A DNA stretch of 64,000 bases from Haemophilus parainfluenzae T3T1 (GTDB taxonomy: Bacteria; Pseudomonadota; Gammaproteobacteria; Enterobacterales; Pasteurellaceae). Positions 7,049 through 18,278 of the stretch are shown here, one piece after another. Location: the NCBI RefSeq assembly GCF_000210895.1, contig NC_015964.1, positions 1,447,501 to 1,511,500 on the forward strand. The letters run 5' to 3'. The notes beneath the pieces are model-generated. The model saw nothing but the letters and a program-made list of their open reading frames with translations. It ran no database searches and was not told where the DNA came from. The first letter of the stretch is position 1, and each line of letters opens with the position of its first letter. The position numbers were made by a program, and so were the translations under genes.

Positions 7049-7926
7049 TGACCTATCAACAATGGCTTGCCGATGCTGCGCAAGCCTTAAATCAGGTAAA
7101 TCCGACAGAGAATGGTAAAGTTGATGCGTTAGTGCTATTGCAACACGCAACGGGTAAATCGAGAACACAAATTTTAGCTTTCGATGAAACGGAAATTGAT
7201 GAAAAAGTGCGGTTAAAATTGACCGCACTTTTAGATCGTCGTTTAAAAGGCGAACCTATCGCTTATATCCTCGGCGAAAAAGAATTCTGGTCCTTGTCTT
7301 TAAATGTGTCTGAAGGAACATTAATTCCTCGCCCCGATACTGAAATTCTCGTAGAAAAAGCATTGCAAATTGCGTTAGAAAAACTGGAAGAAAATCCACC
7401 GCACTTTCGTATTCTCGATCTTGGAACCGGCACTGGCGCCATTGCGTTGGCGTTGGCTTCTGAGCTTTCTCCTATTTGTCAAAAAAAGAATATTCAATTA
7501 GATGTCATCGGTGTGGATTTAATGCCAGAAGTCGTCGAGTTAGCACAATCCAATGCCGAAAAAAATCAGCTTAAGGTGCAATTTTTGCAGAGTCGTTGGT
7601 TTGAACATGTTGAAGTGCAGTTTGATATTATCGTCAGTAATCCGCCTTATATTGATGAAACCGATGAGCATCTTTTCCAAGGTGATGTGCGTTTCGAGCC
7701 TCGTTCGGCGTTGGTGGCGGGCGAAAACGGTTTAGCTGATTTACGTCATCTTATTGAGTATGCACCAGGACATTTAAATGATGGTGGTTATTTATTGTTA
7801 GAACACGGTTGGAAACAGGGCGAAGAAGTGCGGTCAATTTTCTGGCAAAATCATTGGCAAGGGGTTGCAACCATACGGGATTATGGCGACAATGAGCGCG
7901 TAACGTTGGGATATTGGAAGCGGTAA
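7048..7926 (+). CDS. prmC: Release factor glutamine methyltransferase PrmC (HemK)
   Basis: SAM-dependent N5-glutamine methyltransferase acting on the GGQ motif of RF1 and RF2. Visible are the N-terminal helical domain, the SAM loop ILDLGTGTGAIALALA near residue 125, and the NPPY catalytic motif in VSNPPYIDE near residue 197. The 292 residues compare with about 277 in E. coli. A USS lies inside the coding sequence. It overlaps prfA at the 5' end and the next gene at the 3' end (TAATG), so it is in an operon prfA-prmC-sirB1-like. Confidence 0.96.
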   Translation: MTYQQWLADAAQALNQVNPTENGKVDALVLLQHATGKSRTQILAFDETEIDEKVRLKLTALLDRRLKGEPIAYILGEKEFWSLSLNVSEGTLIPRPDTEILVEKALQIALEKLEENPPHFRILDLGTGTGAIALALASELSPICQKKNIQLDVIGVDLMPEVVELAQSNAEKNQLKVQFLQSRWFEHVEVQFDIIVSNPPYIDETDEHLFQGDVRFEPRSALVAGENGLADLRHLIEYAPGHLNDGGYLLLEHGWKQGEEVRSIFWQNHWQGVATIRDYGDNERVTLGYWKR

Positions 7927-8729
7927 TGAAATACGATCAAAAAGTCTTATATACTGAGCTAACTCATTTTTATCTGAGCATTTGTGAGAAAGAGCAAATT
8001 GATGAGCCTCGTATAAGAGGGCTCGTGGGAAGTTTAGTGCGTAAAGCTCGCCAAGCTATTCCTGAAGAATGGGATGATAAAGCTAAAATTCACCAATTAT
8101 TACAGCTATTTTACGGTGATTGGGGCTTTCATTGCGATGCGGATAATTATTTCTATGCTCGTAATTTATACCTTCCGTATATTTTAGAAGAACGTGAAGG
8201 CATGCCAGTGAGTCTTGGCGCTTTAGTACTTTATCTCGCCGCAAGTTTAAAATTGCCGATTTATCCCGTGAATTTCCCGACGCAACTGATTTTACGTGCA
8301 GAAGTCGATGGTGAAGTGGCGTTTATTGATCCTTGGAGTGGAAAATATATTTCAGTGGATGAATTGAAAAAACTCTATGAAGGCGCCTTTGGTTTTGGGG
8401 CTACAATTCAACCTGAAGATTTAGCTCGAGCAGATATTCCGATGCTTACCGCACGTTTTCGCCAGCTCGCCAAAAATGCCTTAATTCGTGAAGAACAAAA
8501 CGATTTGGCTTTTAATTATATCCAATTCTTGTTAGCGGGAAGAAAAGATCCTTACGATATTCGCGATCGTGGCTTAGTGTTGGCGCAAATGGGCGCTTAT
8601 CCTTCAGCCATTGAGGATTTGGAATATTTTGTTGATCAATGTCCGAATGATCCCACTTCTTCTCTGTTAAAAACTCAACTTTTAGAACTGAAAGGCGAAG
8701 CATTGAAAGATGCCAAGTCCATCCATTAA
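7926..8729 (+). CDS. SirB1-family transglutaminase-like/TPR protein
   Basis: This 267-residue protein belongs to the SirB1 family: an N-terminal helical and transglutaminase-like core (EEREGMPVSLGALVLYLA, FPTQLILRAEV, FIDPWSGKYIS) and a C-terminal TPR-like part (DLAFNYIQFLLAGRKDPYD). The usual catalytic Cys of transglutaminases is not present, as in the rest of the family. I chose the ATG at 7926, which overlaps the prmC stop, over an upstream TTG at 7914. In gamma-proteobacteria it regularly follows prfA-prmC and precedes kdsA. The biochemical role is unknown. Confidence 0.85.
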   Translation: MKYDQKVLYTELTHFYLSICEKEQIDEPRIRGLVGSLVRKARQAIPEEWDDKAKIHQLLQLFYGDWGFHCDADNYFYARNLYLPYILEEREGMPVSLGALVLYLAASLKLPIYPVNFPTQLILRAEVDGEVAFIDPWSGKYISVDELKKLYEGAFGFGATIQPEDLARADIPMLTARFRQLAKNALIREEQNDLAFNYIQFLLAGRKDPYDIRDRGLVLAQMGAYPSAIEDLEYFVDQCPNDPTSSLLKTQLLELKGEALKDAKSIH

Positions 8730-9596
<867 letters not shown>

Positions 9597-9601
9597 TTGA
9601 G

Positions 9602-9643
9602 AAGTGCGGTTGAAAAAAGCATTGTTTTTGACCGCACTTTTGT
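9602..9643 (+). terminator. USS inverted pair (terminator) after kdsA
   Basis: AAGTGCGGT at 9602-9610 and its complement at 9631-9639 can pair, with T residues following. Confidence 0.75.
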
Positions 9644-9663
9644 TCTATTAAAAGGAGAAAACA

Positions 9664-10611
9664 ATGAATATCGTATTTTTAGACAGCACCGCAATTCCAA
9701 AACATATTTCTATTCCTCGTCCAAGCTTTCCGCATAACTGGGTAGAGTATAAATATACTTCCGCAGAGCAAACCATTGAGCGAGCAAAAGACGCGGATAT
9801 TATTATCACCAATAAAGTGATTTTAAGCCGCGAGGTATTGCAACAATTACCGAAATTAAAACTCATTGCTCTCACCGCAACAGGCACCGATAACGTAGAT
9901 TTAGACGCAGCAAAAGAATTGGGTGTGACGGTTAAAAATGTGACGGGTTATTCTGTCACGACTGTACCTGAGCACGTATTGGGGATGATTTTTGCGTTAA
10001 AACACAGCTTGGCTGGTTGGCAGCGTGATCAAATCACTGGCAAATGGACTGAGAGTAAACAGTTCTGCTACTTTGATTATCCCATTACAGATGTTAAAGG
10101 TTCAACGTTAGGCGTGTTTGGAAAAGGCTGTTTAGGTACAGAAGTAGGGCGTTTAGCAGAACTTTTAGGCATGAAAGTCCTGTATGCTGAACATCAAAAC
10201 GCGACAACTTGTCGTGAAGGTTACACGCCTTTTGAAGAGGTGCTAAAACAGGCTGATATTCTGACATTGCATTGTGCATTGACTGAAACAACTAAAAATT
10301 TAATCAATCAAGAAACCTTGTCACTTTGTAAGAAAGGTGCGTATTTAATCAATACTGGTCGTGGTCCATTGATTGATGAGCAAGCGGTTTGTGACGCATT
10401 AAAATCAGGACAATTAGGTGGTGCCGCATTAGATGTGTTAGTGAAAGAACCACCAGAGAAAAACAATCCACTGATTGAATTAGCGAAAACGATGCCGAAT
10501 TTAATTATCACACCTCATATTGCTTGGGCGAGTGATAGTGCGGTAACCACGCTAACGAAAAAAATGATGCAAAATATCGAAGATTTCGTTCAACAATTAA
10601 ATCAAAAATAA
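9664..10611 (+). CDS. D-2-hydroxyacid dehydrogenase
   Basis: This 315-residue NAD-dependent enzyme is of the glycerate/hydroxypyruvate dehydrogenase type. The Rossmann motif appears as GVFGKGCLGTEVGRLAELLG near residue 150. The catalytic Arg lies in NTGRGPLID, and the Glu and His sit in EPPEKNNPL and ITPHIAWAS. The substrate cannot be fixed from sequence; glycerate, hydroxypyruvate or another 2-keto acid are candidates. AAAGGAGAAA precedes the ATG. Its stop overlaps the lolC start, so it leads the lolCDE operon. Confidence 0.88.
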   Translation: MNIVFLDSTAIPKHISIPRPSFPHNWVEYKYTSAEQTIERAKDADIIITNKVILSREVLQQLPKLKLIALTATGTDNVDLDAAKELGVTVKNVTGYSVTTVPEHVLGMIFALKHSLAGWQRDQITGKWTESKQFCYFDYPITDVKGSTLGVFGKGCLGTEVGRLAELLGMKVLYAEHQNATTCREGYTPFEEVLKQADILTLHCALTETTKNLINQETLSLCKKGAYLINTGRGPLIDEQAVCDALKSGQLGGAALDVLVKEPPEKNNPLIELAKTMPNLIITPHIAWASDSAVTTLTKKMMQNIEDFVQQLNQK

Positions 10612-11792
10612 TGAATTTACCTATTTCTTTATACGTCGCTCTGCGATATTGGCGTGCAAAAAGCGCCGATCGTTTTGGGCGACTTGTTGCTAATTTGGCA
10701 AGCTTTGGCATCGTACTGGGTGTGATGGCATTGATTATTGTGCTTTCTGTCATGAATGGATTAGAAGGCTATCAAAAACAACAGGTGCTTTCGAGCATTC
10801 CACACGCGATTGTTAGTCAAGAAGCGCCTATTTCGGCAGAAAAACCGCTTGAAAATACACCGCACTTTGTGCAAAAAGCTGTGCCGATTAATACCACAAA
10901 TGTTGTGTTTCAAACGGCAAAAGGCGTGAGCGCAGGACAAGTGATTGGTATTCAGTCTTTTTCAGATGATCCTTTATTAGAGGACATCGATCCTAGCCAG
11001 TTTAACCAACTTTTACCGCAAGGTGAGTTTAAGTTAATTATGGGCGATAAATTGGCACAAAAATTAGGCTTAGCGGTGGGCGATAAAGTTCGCTTAATGA
11101 TCACGGAAAATAGCCAATATACCCCATTTGGTCGCGTGCCGATGCAGCGTTTATTTACGGTGAGTGAGCTTTACTATGATTATGGCGAAGCGTCAGGTTA
11201 TGAAGTTTTTGCTAATTTAGCCGATATTGGTCGCCTAATGCGTATTCAACCAGGTGAGGCACAAGGCTATCGTTTATTCCTAGATGATCCTTTCCAAATC
11301 ACAGAATTACCAACCTATTTTAAAGATAGCCATATCAGCGATTGGCGTGTCCAAAAAGGGGAGTTTTTCCAAGCGGTTCGTATGGAAAAAAATATGATGG
11401 GCTTGTTGATTAGTTTAATTATCGTTGTTGCGATTTCCAATATTGTGACCTCATTAAGTTTAATGGTGGTAGATAAACAAGGGGAAATCGCCATTTTGCA
11501 AACGCAAGGTGTGACTAAATCACAAGTACGTTCGATCTTTATTTATCAAGGTTTATTGGTTGGGCTAGTGGGCACGTTGATTGGTGCCGTACTGGGCGTA
11601 TTAATCACCTTGAACCTTGGGGCAATTTTAAGGGCGGTCAATCCGAACGGTGTTTTCTTGCCAACATCCATTGAGCCTGTGCAAGTCATTATTGTGATTG
11701 CCTTTTCTTTATTGTTATCTTTATTATCAACCATTTATCCCGCTTATCGCGCGGCAAAAACAGAGCCGGCGGAAGCATTACGTTATGAGTAA
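10611..11792 (+). CDS. lolC: Lipoprotein-releasing permease LolC
   Basis: Inner-membrane subunit of the LolCDE exporter, which releases mature lipoproteins to LolA. It has 393 residues, an N-terminal transmembrane helix (ASFGIVLGVMALIIVLSVMN), a large periplasmic domain (residues about 50-260) and three C-terminal helices, ending with the family motif YPAYRAAKTEPAEALRYE. Distinguished from lolE by position: the order lolC-lolD-lolE is kept, with 3 bp to lolD. The ATG overlaps the stop of the preceding dehydrogenase gene. Confidence 0.93.
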   Translation: MNLPISLYVALRYWRAKSADRFGRLVANLASFGIVLGVMALIIVLSVMNGLEGYQKQQVLSSIPHAIVSQEAPISAEKPLENTPHFVQKAVPINTTNVVFQTAKGVSAGQVIGIQSFSDDPLLEDIDPSQFNQLLPQGEFKLIMGDKLAQKLGLAVGDKVRLMITENSQYTPFGRVPMQRLFTVSELYYDYGEASGYEVFANLADIGRLMRIQPGEAQGYRLFLDDPFQITELPTYFKDSHISDWRVQKGEFFQAVRMEKNMMGLLISLIIVVAISNIVTSLSLMVVDKQGEIAILQTQGVTKSQVRSIFIYQGLLVGLVGTLIGAVLGVLITLNLGAILRAVNPNGVFLPTSIEPVQVIIVIAFSLLLSLLSTIYPAYRAAKTEPAEALRYE

Positions 11793-11795
11793 AAT

Positions 11796-12479
11796 ATGAA
11801 TAACTACTTATTAGAATGCCAAAATATTAATAAATTTTACCAAGAAGGCGAGAACCAAACCCAAGTATTAAAAGGCGTAAGCTTTGCCATGAAACCACAA
11901 GAATTAGTGGCGATTGTGGGGAGTTCTGGTTCGGGAAAAAGTACTTTATTACACACTTTGGGTGGTTTAGATCAGCCAAGTAGTGGGGAAGTCTTTATTA
12001 AAGGGCAATCTTTGCAAAAAGCGTCTGAAAGTGAATTGGCCAAATTACGCAACCAAAATCTAGGTTTTGTGTATCAATTTCACCATTTAATGGCGGATTT
12101 TACCGCGTTAGAAAATGTGATGATGCCGATGTTAATTGGTCGTCAGAATAAAACAGAAGCAAAAGATCGTGCTGAAAAAATATTGGGTGCAGTAGGCTTA
12201 AGTCATCGCATTACCCATCGTCCATCTGCTCTTTCAGGTGGTGAACGTCAACGTGTGGCAATTGCTCGTGCATTGGTGAATAATCCCGCTCTCGTCTTAG
12301 CCGATGAACCAACCGGGAACTTGGATCATAAAACTACAGAAAGTATTTTTGAGTTGATTCAAACCTTGAATGCGGAACAAAATATTGCGTTTTTATTGGT
12401 GACACATGATATGTCATTAGCACAAAAACTGTCTCGTTGTTTAACGATGCAAGATGGCATTTTGAAGGAAGGTGCATAA
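11796..12479 (+). CDS. lolD: Lipoprotein-releasing ATPase LolD
   Basis: ABC ATPase of LolCDE, 227 residues. Walker A is GSSGSGKST (about residue 42), the Q-loop region is YQFHHLM, the signature is [15 protein letters not shown], Walker B is ALVLADEPT, and the H-loop is LLVTHD. It powers transfer of lipoproteins from the inner membrane to LolA. The short MacB-like form and the position between lolC and lolE make the call secure. Its stop overlaps the lolE start. Confidence 0.95.
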   Translation: MNNYLLECQNINKFYQEGENQTQVLKGVSFAMKPQELVAIVGSSGSGKSTLLHTLGGLDQPSSGEVFIKGQSLQKASESELAKLRNQNLGFVYQFHHLMADFTALENVMMPMLIGRQNKTEAKDRAEKILGAVGLSHRITHRPSALSGGERQRVAIARALVNNPALVLADEPTGNLDHKTTESIFELIQTLNAEQNIAFLLVTHDMSLAQKLSRCLTMQDGILKEGA

Positions 12480-13729
12480 TGAGTACGCCTTTTTTCATTA
12501 GTTGGCGTTATCAACGGGGTAAGCAAAAGAATCCGTTGGTGGCGTTAATTTCAAAATTCTCTGCTATCGGTATCGCCCTTGGTGTGGCAGTATTGATTGT
12601 GGGATTAAGTGCGATGAATGGTTTTGAGCGTGAGTTGAATTCACGTATTTTGGCTGTCGTGCCACATACGGAAATCATGGTAAATCCACATGCCAATGAA
12701 GCCACATTAAACCATTGGCAGAACCTTGCGGAACGTCTAAAAACGAACAAAAAAATTACCGCACTTTCACCTTTTGTGAGTTTTACTGCCTTAGTCGAAA
12801 ATGGCAATAAACTTAAAGTTGTACAAGTGAAAGGGGTCGATAAGCAAGCTGAAGATCAAGTGAGCTCTCTTGGTCAGTTTGTGGAAGGTGATGGCTGGCA
12901 AAAATTCGCAGAAGAAGGCGGATTGGTGCTGGGCTCTGGTATTGCCAAAGAGTTAGATGTCAAAGCAGGCGATTGGGTGTCGTTATTAATCTCTCAACCG
13001 AATGGCGAAGATCAAATGGCTCAACCTAATCGTGAGCGTGTTCAAGTGACCGCTATTTTACGTTTAGATGGTCAGTTAGACCACAGTTATGCCTTACTGG
13101 CATTACCTCAAGCGCAAGAGTTAATGGGGTATCGCGAAGATCAAATTACCGGTGTTGAATTGAAAATTGATGATCCATTCAAAGTACAAGAAATGGATTA
13201 TTCGATGCTGAATGATTATCCTCAACTGCTTTATATCCAAAACTGGGTGGCAAAATTTGGCTATATGTATCGTGATATTCAGCTTATCCGTACGGTAATG
13301 TATATCGCCATGGTGCTTGTAATTGGGGTGGCGTGTTTTAATATCGTTTCAACCTTAATTATGGCGGTAAAAGATAAGCAAGGTGATATCGCGATTATGC
13401 GAACCCTGGGGGCGAATAATGGTTTTATTAAGCAGATCTTTATTTGGTATGGCTTGCTTGCAGGAATGAAAGGGTGTTTGATTGGTATCGTATTAGGTGT
13501 CGTACTCGCACTGAATCTCACGCCGATTATTCAAGGCATCGAGGCATTACTTGGTAAAAAACTGTTATCAGATGGTATCTATTTCGTTGATTTCTTACCA
13601 AGCGAATTACATTGGTTCGATGTTGTATTAGTTCTCGTGGCGGCATTGGTATTGAGTTTACTCGCCAGTCTTTATCCAGCCAGTCGGGCAGCAAAATTAC
13701 AACCGGCTCAAGTATTGAGTAATCACTAA
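12479..13729 (+). CDS. lolE: Lipoprotein-releasing permease LolE
   Basis: Second permease of LolCDE, 416 residues from the ATG at 12479 (the frame is open further upstream but inside lolD). N-terminal helix FSAIGIALGVAVLIVGLSAMN, periplasmic domain, and three C-terminal helices, with the closing motif YPASRAAKLQPAQVLSNH. LolE is the subunit that first receives lipoproteins in the E. coli model. Translation is probably coupled to lolD through the TAATG overlap. A strong terminator follows. Confidence 0.94.
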   Translation: MSTPFFISWRYQRGKQKNPLVALISKFSAIGIALGVAVLIVGLSAMNGFERELNSRILAVVPHTEIMVNPHANEATLNHWQNLAERLKTNKKITALSPFVSFTALVENGNKLKVVQVKGVDKQAEDQVSSLGQFVEGDGWQKFAEEGGLVLGSGIAKELDVKAGDWVSLLISQPNGEDQMAQPNRERVQVTAILRLDGQLDHSYALLALPQAQELMGYREDQITGVELKIDDPFKVQEMDYSMLNDYPQLLYIQNWVAKFGYMYRDIQLIRTVMYIAMVLVIGVACFNIVSTLIMAVKDKQGDIAIMRTLGANNGFIKQIFIWYGLLAGMKGCLIGIVLGVVLALNLTPIIQGIEALLGKKLLSDGIYFVDFLPSELHWFDVVLVLVAALVLSLLASLYPASRAAKLQPAQVLSNH

Positions 13730-13734
13730 TAAAA

Positions 13735-13769
13735 AATCAGGGATTAAGTATTTAATCCCTGATTTTTTT
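13735..13769 (+). terminator. Intrinsic terminator after lolE
   Basis: A perfect 13-bp stem (13735-13747 with 13752-13764), a 4-base loop and a run of T end the dehydrogenase-lolCDE operon. Confidence 0.9.
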
Positions 13770-13788
13770 ATTGTTCAACGATTAATCA

Positions 13789-14199
13789 TTATTGGTTTTC
13801 TTTATCTGTTTTTAATAAGCCAGATGAACCTTCAGAATAATCACGCGGTGGCTCTTCAGATTTGCTTTCTGATGAGGCAGTCACTAATTGCTGGGTAAAT
13901 AAACCTTTGTCGGCGGGTTTATTACCAAGTAAGGTTTCAGATGAAACGGCATAGTGACGATAGAGTTTTTGATAATCACCAATTAAGGTTTTAAATAATT
14001 CAGCACTTTCCGCGAAATGTTTTTCAAGTTGTGCTTGTTTATCGCTTAATTGTGTTTTTACTTCTTTTAGTTCAGCTTCGGTTTGAACTTGTTTTTTGAC
14101 TGAACCTTTTGTTAAACGTAACAGCAAATAGCCTAAGATTACGCCAACCACAAGCCCAATCACAGCGGCTTGCCATATTTCTGGTATCCATGATTGCAT
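13789..14199 (-). CDS. zapG: Z-ring associated protein ZapG (YhcB, DUF1043)
   Basis: This 136-residue membrane protein has one N-terminal helix (WQAAVIGLVVGVILGYLLL), then a coiled-coil segment rich in Gln, Glu and Lys (KKQVQTEAELKEVKTQLSDK), the conserved FKTLIGDYQKLYRHYA region, and a disordered acidic tail. This is the YhcB/DUF1043 family, linked to cell division and envelope growth in E. coli. Convergent with lolE and read alone. Confidence 0.88.
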   Translation of the reverse strand: MQSWIPEIWQAAVIGLVVGVILGYLLLRLTKGSVKKQVQTEAELKEVKTQLSDKQAQLEKHFAESAELFKTLIGDYQKLYRHYAVSSETLLGNKPADKGLFTQQLVTASSESKSEEPPRDYSEGSSGLLKTDKENQ

Positions 14200-14289
14200 A
14201 CATTACTCCTTCTTTTGAATTCAGTGTCTAGTGTAAAGGAAAATCGAAAAATTTTCTTTGCGGTTGATCACATTTTGAAAAAGCTGTGT

Positions 14290-14640
14290 TTACACGGCTG
14301 CAATAATAACGATTTCAACTTTCCAATCAGGATCTGCAAGTTTCGCTTCTACTGTTGCTCGGCTTGGTGGATTTTGACTATCGACCCATTCATCCCATGC
14401 TTGGTTAAGTTGAGCATAATCTGCCATATCAGCAAGGAAAATTTGCGTGGTAAGAATTTTACCTTTTTCAGAACCAATTTCAGCCAATAATTTATCGATC
14501 AGTGAAAGAACTTCTTTGGTTTGCTCGTAAGCATTTTGCTTAACGGTTTTTTCCGGTACTTGGCCTGCAAAATAGGCAGTATTGTTATGAATGACCACTT
14601 CAGAAAAGCGTTTGCTTGGTTGAATGCGTTGAATCGACAT
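14290..14640 (-). CDS. RidA/YjgF-family enamine deaminase
   Basis: This 116-residue member of the Rid (YjgF/YER057c) superfamily hydrolyses reactive enamine or imine intermediates. Signatures include AYFAGQVPEKT, the TTQIFLADMADYAQLNQAW segment and the NPPSRATVEAKLADPDWKVE end, with the conserved Arg. I start it at the ATG at 14640, preceded by AGGAGCT, rather than at the longer open frame to 14739. It resembles the YoaB/Rid4-7 type rather than canonical RidA, so no symbol is given. Confidence 0.88.
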   Translation of the reverse strand: MSIQRIQPSKRFSEVVIHNNTAYFAGQVPEKTVKQNAYEQTKEVLSLIDKLLAEIGSEKGKILTTQIFLADMADYAQLNQAWDEWVDSQNPPSRATVEAKLADPDWKVEIVIIAAV

Positions 14641-14751
14641 AATAGCTCCTTTTTGATGAAGATAATTCCATTCTAAAGGTGGTTTTAGACTTTGTAAATC
14701 AAGAAATTGTGAGATAAAATAATTGAGAATTTTTATCAACTAAAGGAAACT

Positions 14752-15468
14752 ATGAAACTCCTGATTTCGAATCAATATGGCGCCATTGTGATGGCATTAT
14801 TGCCTTTTGTTTACGGTATGTTATTAGCTTCACCTGTTTGGGCGCATTTCTTTTTGCTGTTAGCTTGGTTCACCATGTATTTGCTGAGTTACCCAATGCT
14901 GAGTCTCTTTAAAGGCAAAAATATGGCGGAATATAAAAAGTGGACAATCATCTATGGTGTCGCAGCTTTTTTATTTGCGCTTCCTGCCATTTTTTATAAC
15001 TGGCAAATTCTTTTCTTTATTGCAGCCATGTTTCCTTTTGTGTTGGTGAGTATCTATTACACCAAGAAAAAAGATGAACGTAATCTTCTCAATGATTTAG
15101 CGGGTATTGCGATTTTTGCCCTTGCAGGTATGGGATCCTATTATTTTTCTGACCGCACTTTTGATGAAAAAATCTGGTGGGTAGCACTGTATCCAAGCTT
15201 ATTTTTTATTGGCACGACGCTTTACGTCAAATCAATGATGCGTGAACGTAAAAATCCGCTTTATCTCAAAGCCTCTATTATTTTCCATATGCTTTGCGTG
15301 CTCGGTTGTTTATTTACCCAACAATATGTCTTATCACTTGCTTTTGTGCTGGCGTTAATTCGTGCCATTTATTTACCCACCAAGAAACTTTCGGTTAAGC
15401 AAGTCGGTCTAATAGAATTCGGAACATCCGCCATTTTTTTGATTATTTTATTGATAGCGACATTATAA
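14752..15468 (+). CDS. YwiC-like integral membrane protein
   Basis: 238 residues with about eight hydrophobic segments, starting [20 protein letters not shown], the characteristic opening of the YwiC-like family. The middle contains a charged loop ([18 protein letters not shown]) typical of these proteins. Function is unknown. Divergent from the Rid gene, with AAAGGAAA as ribosome site. It is followed after 1 bp by the Sel1-repeat gene, so the two are probably co-transcribed. Confidence 0.75.
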   Translation: MKLLISNQYGAIVMALLPFVYGMLLASPVWAHFFLLLAWFTMYLLSYPMLSLFKGKNMAEYKKWTIIYGVAAFLFALPAIFYNWQILFFIAAMFPFVLVSIYYTKKKDERNLLNDLAGIAIFALAGMGSYYFSDRTFDEKIWWVALYPSLFFIGTTLYVKSMMRERKNPLYLKASIIFHMLCVLGCLFTQQYVLSLAFVLALIRAIYLPTKKLSVKQVGLIEFGTSAIFLIILLIATL

Positions 15469-15469
15469 G

Positions 15470-16144
15470 ATGAAGACATTAGCCAAACTTTTACTCCTTG
15501 CCACGCTTACCTTAAGCAGTTCAGCATTTGCGATGAAAACCATTGATTTGGTCGATAAAGCGCAAATGACGGATCAGCAAAAAATGGATCTGGCGCAAAA
15601 ACTGGCTGAGAAACAAGATTGGAAAGCCGTTTTTGAAATTATGTATCCTCTTGCGTTGGAAGGTAATTTACAAGCGCAAAGCAATTTAGGGATGCTTTAT
15701 AATTTAGGCCGTGGAGTGGATGAAAATAAAGAGTTGGCTTATTGGTGGTTTAGTGAAGCTGCTGAGCGAGGCAGTATTAAAGCTATCAATAATTTGGCGG
15801 TCATGTATTTCAACGGCAATAACTATGTAAAACAAGATACCGCTCAAGCGATTAAATTATTTGAAACCAGTGCGACAAAAGATCCTGATGCCATGCTTAC
15901 ATTAGGGGAAATTTATACCAATCAGAAAGAATTCACCAAAGCCTTTGAATGGTTCCAAAAAGCCGCGAATGCGGGTAGCAATGAGGGGCGATTCCGTTTG
16001 GCTCGTTTGTATGAAGAAGGGATTGGGACACAAGTGAATATTGGTTTGGCTAAATTGCTTTATTTGGAAATTATGAATACGGCGAAAAAGGATGAAATCA
16101 AAGAAATCGCCAGACAGCGATTACAACGTTTAAGCTTGTATTAA
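15470..16144 (+). CDS. Periplasmic Sel1-like repeat protein
   Basis: 224 residues with a signal peptide ([15 protein letters not shown], cleavage near residue 21). Tandem Sel1/TPR-like repeats follow: [58 protein letters not shown], and [18 protein letters not shown]. Such repeats mediate protein contacts in the periplasm. The partner is unknown. It sits directly behind the YwiC-like gene and ends at a USS-pair terminator. Confidence 0.85.
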   Translation: MKTLAKLLLLATLTLSSSAFAMKTIDLVDKAQMTDQQKMDLAQKLAEKQDWKAVFEIMYPLALEGNLQAQSNLGMLYNLGRGVDENKELAYWWFSEAAERGSIKAINNLAVMYFNGNNYVKQDTAQAIKLFETSATKDPDAMLTLGEIYTNQKEFTKAFEWFQKAANAGSNEGRFRLARLYEEGIGTQVNIGLAKLLYLEIMNTAKKDEIKEIARQRLQRLSLY

Positions 16145-16147
16145 GAA

Positions 16148-16177
16148 AAAGTGCGGTTGATTTTAACCGCACTTTTT
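16148..16177. terminator. USS inverted pair (bidirectional terminator)
   Basis: AAAGTGCGGTT at 16148-16158 pairs with AACCGCACTTT at 16165-16175, flanked by A and T runs, between two convergent genes. Confidence 0.85.
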
Positions 16178-18187
16178 TTATTTCACCTCTGCACCTTTCA
16201 ACCAGCGTCTGACCCAACTGCGGTTTGGCATTAAGTTATGAATCAGATCTTCACTCATCGGTAAGGGCTCACCATAAATTAAGGAAGCCAGTGTTTCTCC
16301 TAAAAACGGTGCAGAGGTTAATCCTCGTGAGCCTAATGCGCCGATTAAATAGAGGTTTGGGTAGTTTTCGGCTTGTTCTATTGGCTGTTTACGGCGGCGT
16401 AAATTAAATAAGTTTTGATATTGTGTTTGCTGCGCTGAAAAATGAGGAACAGCCCCCATCATTGGGGTGAGATCTCGTACCGAACAACGCACCCCGATTC
16501 GAGCAAGATTGCCCGATGTATCCACTTCTTTTGTCCAGTCTTCAGGTATATTTTGCTGAATTTTTTGTTGGTTTTCTTGTTGTTCAGTTAGGCTAAATTC
16601 ACGAGTCGCATTATCACGAACATGACTTGCACCAATACAATGACTGGCTTTCGCTTGATCGACTGGAGTCAGATAGCCGTCATAGCACAATACGGTTTTG
16701 AGTTTAAGTAAGTTTTCCGATGTCGGAATTTGGCTCACTTGCCCGCGAACAGGGTAGAGTGGGAGTTTTTGTGTTTGTTCAAAATCAGTGAGTTTATGCC
16801 CGTTTGCCAAAACAACTACTTCATGGTTGAACGTTTTATTTTCAGCTGTGGTGATTTGCCAACCATTTTCTGCTTGCGAAAGTGCGGTTACTTTTTGTGA
16901 TGTTTTAATCTGGACACATTGTTTCTCTAAAAAGGCAAAAGTGTGTTGAACTAACTGACGAGGTGCAAGCCAAGCGCCTTGAGGGATAAAAGCGCCACCA
17001 AAAGGTAACGGTAAGCCCACTTTTTCACTTAATTCAGTTTGGTTTAGTGACTGATATAAATCAGAAGGCAAATTCAGCTCAGCGATTTTATTTAATTTAC
17101 TTTCTGTTTTCTCATTGTAAGCACAAAGTGCAACACCACAGAACTCATGTTCAAATTCGATTTGTTGCTGAATTGCCCATTGTAGAAATTGATGACCATA
17201 GGCGAAGGCATGAATATAAAAACGAATATTACGCTCGTTATCATCGCTCAGTTGCGGATAAAAAGCGCCTTGTTTATTGCCAGATGCATTCAGGGCAGTT
17301 TGCTCATTTTCGCAATAAATTGTGATTTTAGCCCCACGTTTAACCAATGAAATGGCTGTACAAAGCGAGGCTATCCCGCCACCAATAATGGCAATATCTT
17401 GTTCTTTGAGATTGGCTGGCTGACTATGAAACCAGGGCGTAGAAAGTGCGGTCAGTTTTTCGTGCGTTTTTTGACCAGAAAGACATTCCCGTTTTTTACC
17501 AAAGCCTTTGCGTTTCTTAATATTAAAGCCCGCATTTTCTAAGCCTTTTCTAACCGCACTTGCCGCAGTAAAGGTCGCAAAGGTGCCTTGTGGCTTGGTA
17601 AAACGAAACATTTGCTGATAAAGCTGCTCATTCCACATGTCGGGGTTTTTACTCGGCGCAAAACCATCTAAAAACCAGGCATCAATTTTACCATTCATAT
17701 AATCGCCAAGCAGTGGCAGATTTTCAGCGACATCGCCAAACCAAAGATCTAACGTGCTTTCATCAAAATGAAAACGATAGCAACCTTGAACGGGATTAAG
17801 CCAATGCTGTTGCAAATGCTGAGCGAGATGAGAAAATTGCGGATAGGCTAAATGGGCTTGTTGTAATGCATCAAGTGGCAAAGGGTATTTTTCAAAAGAG
17901 ATAAAATAAAGGCGTTTTAAAGGCGAATCTGGGTATTTTTGACGAAATTCACGGAATAGCGAGGTCACTGCAAAGAAATTTAATCCTGTGCCAAACCCCG
18001 TTTCAGCAATAACAAAATGGACTTCTTGATAATTAACCCAACGTTCCCACAACTGATTGCCTTCTAAAAACACGTAATGCGTTTCCGCTAAGCCATCTTG
18101 ATTAGAAAAATACACGTCATCAAATTTATCCGAAACAGGCGTATTCTCTTCGTTAAAATGAATTTTTGCGTGCTGAATGGTGAACAT
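16178..18187 (-). CDS. mnmC: Bifunctional tRNA mnm5s2U biosynthesis protein MnmC
   Basis: This 669-residue fusion enzyme finishes 5-methylaminomethyl-2-thiouridine at the tRNA wobble position. The N-terminal methyltransferase domain (MnmC2/DUF752) shows [15 protein letters not shown] and [17 protein letters not shown]. The C-terminal FAD oxidase domain (MnmC1) starts near residue 265 with [20 protein letters not shown] and ends with [18 protein letters not shown]. Both domains are intact. It is divergent from fabB and convergent with the Sel1 gene. Confidence 0.96.
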   Translation of the reverse strand: MFTIQHAKIHFNEENTPVSDKFDDVYFSNQDGLAETHYVFLEGNQLWERWVNYQEVHFVIAETGFGTGLNFFAVTSLFREFRQKYPDSPLKRLYFISFEKYPLPLDALQQAHLAYPQFSHLAQHLQQHWLNPVQGCYRFHFDESTLDLWFGDVAENLPLLGDYMNGKIDAWFLDGFAPSKNPDMWNEQLYQQMFRFTKPQGTFATFTAASAVRKGLENAGFNIKKRKGFGKKRECLSGQKTHEKLTALSTPWFHSQPANLKEQDIAIIGGGIASLCTAISLVKRGAKITIYCENEQTALNASGNKQGAFYPQLSDDNERNIRFYIHAFAYGHQFLQWAIQQQIEFEHEFCGVALCAYNEKTESKLNKIAELNLPSDLYQSLNQTELSEKVGLPLPFGGAFIPQGAWLAPRQLVQHTFAFLEKQCVQIKTSQKVTALSQAENGWQITTAENKTFNHEVVVLANGHKLTDFEQTQKLPLYPVRGQVSQIPTSENLLKLKTVLCYDGYLTPVDQAKASHCIGASHVRDNATREFSLTEQQENQQKIQQNIPEDWTKEVDTSGNLARIGVRCSVRDLTPMMGAVPHFSAQQTQYQNLFNLRRRKQPIEQAENYPNLYLIGALGSRGLTSAPFLGETLASLIYGEPLPMSEDLIHNLMPNRSWVRRWLKGAEVK

Positions 18188-18256
18188 GTGTTAGCCCTTT
18201 TTTGCCTTATCAAATTCTTTTATAATAGCACGGAAATTTTGAGTCGGTTAAAACTT

Positions 18257-18272
18257 AACTGGTCGAACAAAT
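18257..18272 (+). promoter_or_regulatory. FadR-like operator upstream of fabB
   Basis: AACTGGTCGAACAAAT shares the AACTGGTC half and several further bases with the FadR operator. It lies just upstream of the candidate fabB -35, the position from which FadR activates unsaturated fatty acid genes in E. coli. The second half is poor, so this is tentative. Confidence 0.35.
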
Positions 18273-18278
18273 GAATTA